A stretch of DNA of 64,000 nucleotides from Litoribrevibacter euphylliae (GTDB lineage: Bacteria; Pseudomonadota; Gammaproteobacteria; Pseudomonadales; Litoribrevibacteraceae). Within the stretch, counting starts at the first letter, position 1. Each line of letters starts with the position of its first letter. Made by a program: the position numbers and the translations under genes. The notes beneath the pieces are model-generated. The model made no database searches. It saw only the letters and a program-made list of their open reading frames with translations, and was not told the DNA's origin. Below, piece after piece: positions 59,897 to 64,000 of this stretch. The stretch lies in contig NZ_JBHRSZ010000002.1 of the NCBI RefSeq assembly GCF_042646085.1, positions 310,001 through 374,000 on the forward strand, in the 5' to 3' direction.

Positions 59897-61126
59897 ATGT
59901 CCAATCAATCCACCTTATCAACCCCGTTAAAACTTCGTTCCGGCTTAACGCTGAAAAATCGGCTCTGTAAATCGGCAATGAATGAAGCCATCGCCACTGG
60001 CGAAGGTCGTGTCGTACGACAATTCGAAGTGCTCTATCGAACCTGGGCAGAAGGCGGTGCCGGGCTTCTGGTTACCGGCAATGTGATGGTGGATAAACGC
60101 CACGCGAATGAGCCTTTGGCGGTTGCCGTGGAAGACGAGAAAGATGCGTTATTGCTGCAACTTTGGGCAAACGCCGCTAAATCCAAAGGTGCTCAGATTT
60201 GGGCGCAGCTAAGCCACCCCGGCAAACAATCCCCTAAATTTTTGAACTCAGCGCCAGTGGCACCTTCAGCGATTCCTTTAGCCAGCGATATGTTCGTGCC
60301 ACCCAGAGAGCTGACGGAAACTGAGATTGAAGACATCATCCAGCGTTTCACCACAACCGCGTCGGTGTTAAAAACGGCAGGGTTTGATGGCGTGCAATTG
60401 CACGGAGCTCATGGCTATCTAATCAGCCAATTTCTTTCCCCCAACCACAACAAACGCACCGATAAATGGGGTGGCTCGCTTGAAAACCGAATGCGCTTTG
60501 TGACCGAGGTGTACAAATCCATTCGAGCCAAAGTCGGGAAAAAGTTTGCCATTGGCATCAAGCTCAATTCATCAGATTTCCAAAAAGGCGGCTTTACCAA
60601 CGAAGAGTCCATTGAAGTGTGTAAAACGCTCGATAAGTTGGGCATTGATATGATTGAAATTTCAGGGGGCAGCTGGGAAAACCCGGTGAACCGAAAGGGC
60701 AACCTGAAGGAAAGCACCAAACAACGGGAAGCCTATTTCCTTGAATTCTCTGAACAACTGAAAAAGAACGTCTCAGCACCGATTATGGTCACTGGCGGAT
60801 TCAGAAGCCAACGAGCCATGGAAGAAGCGGTTGAATCGGGCGCGACCGACATTGTAGGTCTGGCCCGTCCGTTTGCTATTGATCCCGATTTGGCCAATAA
60901 AATCCTGAAAGGCCAAGGCTATCTGTCGACAGTAAAGCCCATCTCTACCGGTATTAAAAAGATTGATGATATGGCCATCATGGAAATCAGTTGGTACACC
61001 GATCAGATCCGTCGTATGAGTGAAGGTAAAGACCCGAAAACCAAAGTACGCGGCTTAATCTCTGTGGCTGACGTGTTGTTTAACTTCTGGCGTCGTGGCC
61101 AGCAGGTTAAGCGCGTGCGTGCGTAA
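59897..61126 (+). CDS. Old Yellow Enzyme-type NADH:flavin oxidoreductase
   Basis: This 409-residue FMN enzyme has the TIM-barrel motifs TPLKLRSGLTLKNRLCKSAMNE, GAQIWAQLSHPGKQSP, FDGVQLHGAHGYLISQFLSPNHN (with the His-Gly-Ala-His active-site segment), SLENRMRFV and VTGGFRSQRAMEEA. It reduces alpha,beta-unsaturated carbonyl compounds. The start at 59897 has AAAGAGA upstream. It is divergent from the tautomerase pair. Confidence 0.92.
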   Translation: MSNQSTLSTPLKLRSGLTLKNRLCKSAMNEAIATGEGRVVRQFEVLYRTWAEGGAGLLVTGNVMVDKRHANEPLAVAVEDEKDALLLQLWANAAKSKGAQIWAQLSHPGKQSPKFLNSAPVAPSAIPLASDMFVPPRELTETEIEDIIQRFTTTASVLKTAGFDGVQLHGAHGYLISQFLSPNHNKRTDKWGGSLENRMRFVTEVYKSIRAKVGKKFAIGIKLNSSDFQKGGFTNEESIEVCKTLDKLGIDMIEISGGSWENPVNRKGNLKESTKQREAYFLEFSEQLKKNVSAPIMVTGGFRSQRAMEEAVESGATDIVGLARPFAIDPDLANKILKGQGYLSTVKPISTGIKKIDDMAIMEISWYTDQIRRMSEGKDPKTKVRGLISVADVLFNFWRRGQQVKRVRA

Positions 61127-61140
61127 GCCTTGATGTTTTC

Positions 61141-61176
61141 GCTAACGAAAGCGTTATCTTTATCACTTTCGTTAGC
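61141..61176. terminator. Bidirectional hairpin between convergent genes
   Basis: A perfect 11-base stem GCTAACGAAAG/CTTTCGTTAGC with a 14-base loop lies between the converging oxidoreductase and LysR genes. T-rich sequence lies at its left flank, suited to minus-strand termination (AAAAC reading); it is a reasonable dual terminator. Confidence 0.6.
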
Positions 61177-61234
61177 CAAAGCATAAGAAAAGCGCTGCCT
61201 TGTGAAAAGCGAGTTTGTCTAGGGAACCTTTCAA

Positions 61235-62134
61235 CTAGACTTCAGGCGCATCCATGTACTGAGAGAAGATCGAGACAACTTCCTTCACGATGGGGATCAA
61301 CAAGGTTTCTGGTCTGCCAATGCACATGCAATTCCAGTTTACATCGATTGGAAATTCCAGCTTCGCCAACTCACCACTGGTAAACTCCGTTCGAAACAAA
61401 GACTCAGGACCCGCCGTAATATAATCTGAGTTACTCACAATGGTTTTCGCCATCGCATAATTTTCGCACACGATTTCCGGCTCTAACGGCGTGTTCTCCA
61501 GTAAACGACTGATTTGATGGCCCATATGCGCAGGGATGTCCGGCGTGACGGCTTTGAATCTGGTGAACGCATCTAAGGTCAGCGCAGCACCCTTCGAAGA
61601 TAAGTCATGCCCGGAGCGCACCGCACCGATAATTTTCTCGGATAAATACAGAGGCGATGTCATGTCATCTGGAATATCACTCTCAACGAACGGCCCAATG
61701 GCCAGATCAATAGCGCCCTTTCTAAGTTGCTTCAGTAACGCTTCAGAAGACATGGTGGTGACCTGAATTTTGAAGTCGTAGTTTTGATCCACATAATCCA
61801 GCAGCACTTTAGGCAACAGAATCTGCTCTACAATTGGGCCGACACCCAACTTCACCACACCGCCTTTTTTATAGGACATCAACTCCAGCTGTCGCTCTAC
61901 TTTCCGAAGCTGGTCTTTAAGATGACTGCCCTCTTCAATCAATAAATTCGCAGCTTCGGTTGGCACCATCCCGGCGATGCCCCGGCTGAACAGTTCCAGG
62001 TTTAGCTTTTGTTCCAGACGGCTTACTTTCTTGCTCAAGGTGGGTTGTGACATATTCAGCAGCTCTGCGGCTTTATTGATGCTGCCCACATCGGCCACTA
62101 CTTGAATCATATGAATATCAGAAATATCAATCAC
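61235..62134 (-). CDS. LysR-family transcriptional regulator
   Basis: This 299-residue regulator has a helix-turn-helix (about 5-65; VADVGSINKAAELLNMSQPTLSKKVSRLEQ) and a LysR effector-binding domain (about 90-295). It is divergent from the aldehyde dehydrogenase gene at 62410, with a 275-base spacer, and convergent with the Old Yellow Enzyme gene. It may regulate the aldehyde dehydrogenase and GMC genes. Confidence 0.92.
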   Translation of the reverse strand: MIDISDIHMIQVVADVGSINKAAELLNMSQPTLSKKVSRLEQKLNLELFSRGIAGMVPTEAANLLIEEGSHLKDQLRKVERQLELMSYKKGGVVKLGVGPIVEQILLPKVLLDYVDQNYDFKIQVTTMSSEALLKQLRKGAIDLAIGPFVESDIPDDMTSPLYLSEKIIGAVRSGHDLSSKGAALTLDAFTRFKAVTPDIPAHMGHQISRLLENTPLEPEIVCENYAMAKTIVSNSDYITAGPESLFRTEFTSGELAKLEFPIDVNWNCMCIGRPETLLIPIVKEVVSIFSQYMDAPEV

Positions 62135-62409
62135 GTTTGGCGCACTCGGCTCTTAAGATTATTGTTATGCTCTACACCAGTATAGGTAAAAACATCGTCC
62201 ATCATCTTAGATTACCAGCACACTATGGTATTCAGATAATTAATAACCCATGGTAAGTTTTTGAATACCCCTTGCCTTCCTATGCTTGTCTCCCAGCTGT
62301 ATTCAAATACTTCATCACCCCACCGCAAACTATTAATTATCTGCCACCCCCGGCTTTTGGCTAACCTAAACGCGATTAACATCCCCATTAAAGAACGCAG
62401 GTAAGGCTT

Positions 62410-63861
62410 ATGAGTGCAATCGAACAAATAACCACTGAGAAAAATTATTCGTACCTTAGTGACCGTCTTCATGCTCAAAAGATTGCTTATATCAATAAGC
62501 CAATGCCAACGGCACAAGAGAGAATCAACCAACTTAAGAAACTGAAAGCGGCGATTATTGAATACTCCGATGAGGTCATTTCGGCGGTCAGTATGGATTT
62601 TGGCAACCGCTCAGAATCGGAAACTTTAATGGCTGAAATCTTTCCGTTGTTGGATGCCATTAATTACAGCAAAGCCCGCATCAAAAAGTGGATGAAGTCC
62701 GAGAAACGTAAAACCCCAATGACCTTAATGCCCGCACAAGTGGAGCTAATGTATCAACCATTAGGGGTCGTAGGCATAGTCGTGCCCTGGAACTTCCCGT
62801 TGTTTCTCGGTTTATCACCTCTGGTTTCGGCTTTGGCGGCCGGCAATCGGGCAATGATCAAAATGTCTGAGTTTGCACCCAACACCGCCGAGGTGGTTAA
62901 GAAAATCATCGAGTCCTGTTTTATCGATGACGAAGTAGCCGTCTTCACAGGCGAAGTCGATGTCAGCAGTGAATTCACTAAACTGCCGTTTGATCACCTG
63001 GTGTTTACCGGTGCGACCTCCGTCGGCAAACTGGTGATGCGTGCCGCTTCTGAACATTTAACCCCGGTGACATTGGAGTTGGGCGGTAAATCCCCAACCA
63101 TCATTCACGATTCTTTCCCGATTGAAGAAGCCGCTCAACGCATTGCCTTTGGTAAAGCAATGAACGCTGGTCAAATCTGTGTATCACCGGATTACATCTT
63201 CTGCCCGAGACATAAAGTTCACGCCTTTGTGGAAGCCTTTATTAAAGCCATAAGCAAGAGCTACCCCAGCCTTAAAACCAATGATGACTGGACGTCCATC
63301 ATTAATGATCGTCAGTTAGCGCGCCTGCAATCTTACTTACAAGATGCTAAAGAAAAAGGCGCGAACGTCCTGCCAATTAACCCGCAGGAAGAGAGCTTTG
63401 AAGGGGGGCGCAAGATGCCGATGACACTGGTATTGGATACAAACGAAACCATGTTGATTGAGCAAGAGGAGCTGTTCGGCCCGATCCTTCCGATCAAGCC
63501 TTACGATGACATCGAAGAAGCCCTGCTCTACATCAATCAACGCCCAAGGCCATTAGCCCTGTATTACTTTGACTGGGACAAACAGCGTGCCGCCGATATT
63601 GTGTCACGAACCCACTCCGGCGGCGTCTGCATTAACGACACCCTAAGCCATGTAATGGTAGACGATGCTCCCTTTGGTGGTATCGGGCCTTCAGGAATGG
63701 GCCATTACCACGGTAAAGAAGGCTTCATTAATTTCAGTAAAGCTAAAACCATCGTTCATAAGGGCACCATCAACACCGCCAAGTACATTGCCCCACCGTG
63801 GAATAACCTGCCGTTCAACCTCTTGAAGAAACTGCTGTGGTTCAAATTCAAGCGCAGTTAA
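62410..63861 (+). CDS. Aldehyde dehydrogenase, coniferyl-aldehyde-dehydrogenase-like
   Basis: This 483-residue ALDH resembles CalB-type coniferyl aldehyde dehydrogenases. It shows GVVGIVVPWNFPLFLG, the NAD-binding FTGATSVGKLV, the catalytic Glu in TLELGGKSP and the catalytic Cys in NAGQICVSPDY. It probably oxidises aliphatic or aromatic aldehydes to acids. The partial GMC oxidoreductase gene follows 43 bases on, so an alcohol-to-acid route is plausible. Confidence 0.9.
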   Translation: MSAIEQITTEKNYSYLSDRLHAQKIAYINKPMPTAQERINQLKKLKAAIIEYSDEVISAVSMDFGNRSESETLMAEIFPLLDAINYSKARIKKWMKSEKRKTPMTLMPAQVELMYQPLGVVGIVVPWNFPLFLGLSPLVSALAAGNRAMIKMSEFAPNTAEVVKKIIESCFIDDEVAVFTGEVDVSSEFTKLPFDHLVFTGATSVGKLVMRAASEHLTPVTLELGGKSPTIIHDSFPIEEAAQRIAFGKAMNAGQICVSPDYIFCPRHKVHAFVEAFIKAISKSYPSLKTNDDWTSIINDRQLARLQSYLQDAKEKGANVLPINPQEESFEGGRKMPMTLVLDTNETMLIEQEELFGPILPIKPYDDIEEALLYINQRPRPLALYYFDWDKQRAADIVSRTHSGGVCINDTLSHVMVDDAPFGGIGPSGMGHYHGKEGFINFSKAKTIVHKGTINTAKYIAPPWNNLPFNLLKKLLWFKFKRS

Positions 63862-63904
63862 TGAAGTTAAGTTTCAATGGTAAAGCGATTGAGAGCACAG
63901 CAGT

Positions 63905-64000
63905 ATGAAACACACAGCACAAGCACAGGCCTACGATTACATCATTATCGGCAGTGGTTTTGGCGGCTCGGTAAGTGCCTACCGCCTCAGCCAAAAAGGT
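63905..64000 (+). CDS. GMC-family oxidoreductase (partial, N-terminus)
   Basis: The window ends 32 codons into this gene. The visible N-terminus (AYDYIIIGSGFGGSVSAYRL) is the FAD-binding GxGxxG dinucleotide fold typical of GMC oxidoreductases such as cholesterol oxidase-like or choline dehydrogenase-like enzymes. The GSGFGGSV form is common in cholesterol-oxidase-like members, but a short N-terminus cannot tell them apart. Confidence 0.75.
   Translation, partial: MKHTAQAQAYDYIIIGSGFGGSVSAYRLSQKG

Overview
The window is chromosomal DNA of a flagellated, chemotactic, probably marine gammaproteobacterium. The gene order cheV-cheR-flgBCDEFGHIJ, divergent from flgA-flgM-flgN-ycgR, is the Pseudomonas/Oceanospirillales type, and sigma-54 and sigma-28 promoter motifs sit where that hierarchy predicts them. 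A closer taxonomic placement is my inference and cannot be settled from this sequence.

Region 1 (1-13234) is the flagellar hook/basal-body cluster. The minus strand carries cheV, cheR and flgB to flgJ (flgJ cut by the window edge). The plus strand carries flgA, flgM, flgN and a PilZ flagellar brake, ycgR. A 124-bp array of a 7-bp repeat lies between cheR and the flgB promoter. Region 2 (13307-15670) is a three-gene arsenosugar-type radical SAM operon.

Region 3 (15865-23770) is a genomic island at a tRNA-Arg(CCT) gene. The last 19 bases of the tRNA are repeated exactly at 23752-23770. Between the copies are about fifteen small, mostly unrecognised plus-strand genes, among them an endonuclease V-like gene, a duplicated small gene and a DUF4328 membrane protein. 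No integrase is visible. A truncated SspB-like gene abuts the right repeat.

Region 4 (23788-33669) is a complete chemotaxis operon on the minus strand. In transcription order it is MCP, cheY, STAS, cheA, cheW, MCP, cheR, cheD, cheB and a REC-EAL phosphodiesterase. Region 5 (33981-49541) holds metabolic genes (TauE/SafE permease, PutA, acyl-CoA synthetase, HCCA isomerase-like protein, SDRs, BASS transporter). Between about 43.1 and 47.5 kb is an accessory patch of small minus-strand genes (AlkB-like, HEAT-repeat, small membrane proteins) whose spacers look like decayed integron attC sites.

Region 6 (49763-64000) looks like a catabolic neighbourhood for sterol-like or other hydrophobic substrates: a sterol desaturase/SRPBCC fusion, a TauD-type dioxygenase, an SCP2 protein, an FAH-family hydrolase, two tautomerase-fold proteins, an Old Yellow Enzyme, a coniferyl-aldehyde-dehydrogenase-like ALDH and a GMC oxidoreductase, with AraC and LysR regulators. 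It is interrupted at 55036-57588 by three minus-strand genes. Their boundaries fit integron cassettes with paired R''/R' boxes and no integrase (a CALIN), and one encodes an AbiTii protein. Next to it lie a decayed nitronate monooxygenase gene and a truncated BrnT/BrnA toxin-antitoxin pair. These two cassette-like or island regions are the most interesting parts of the window.
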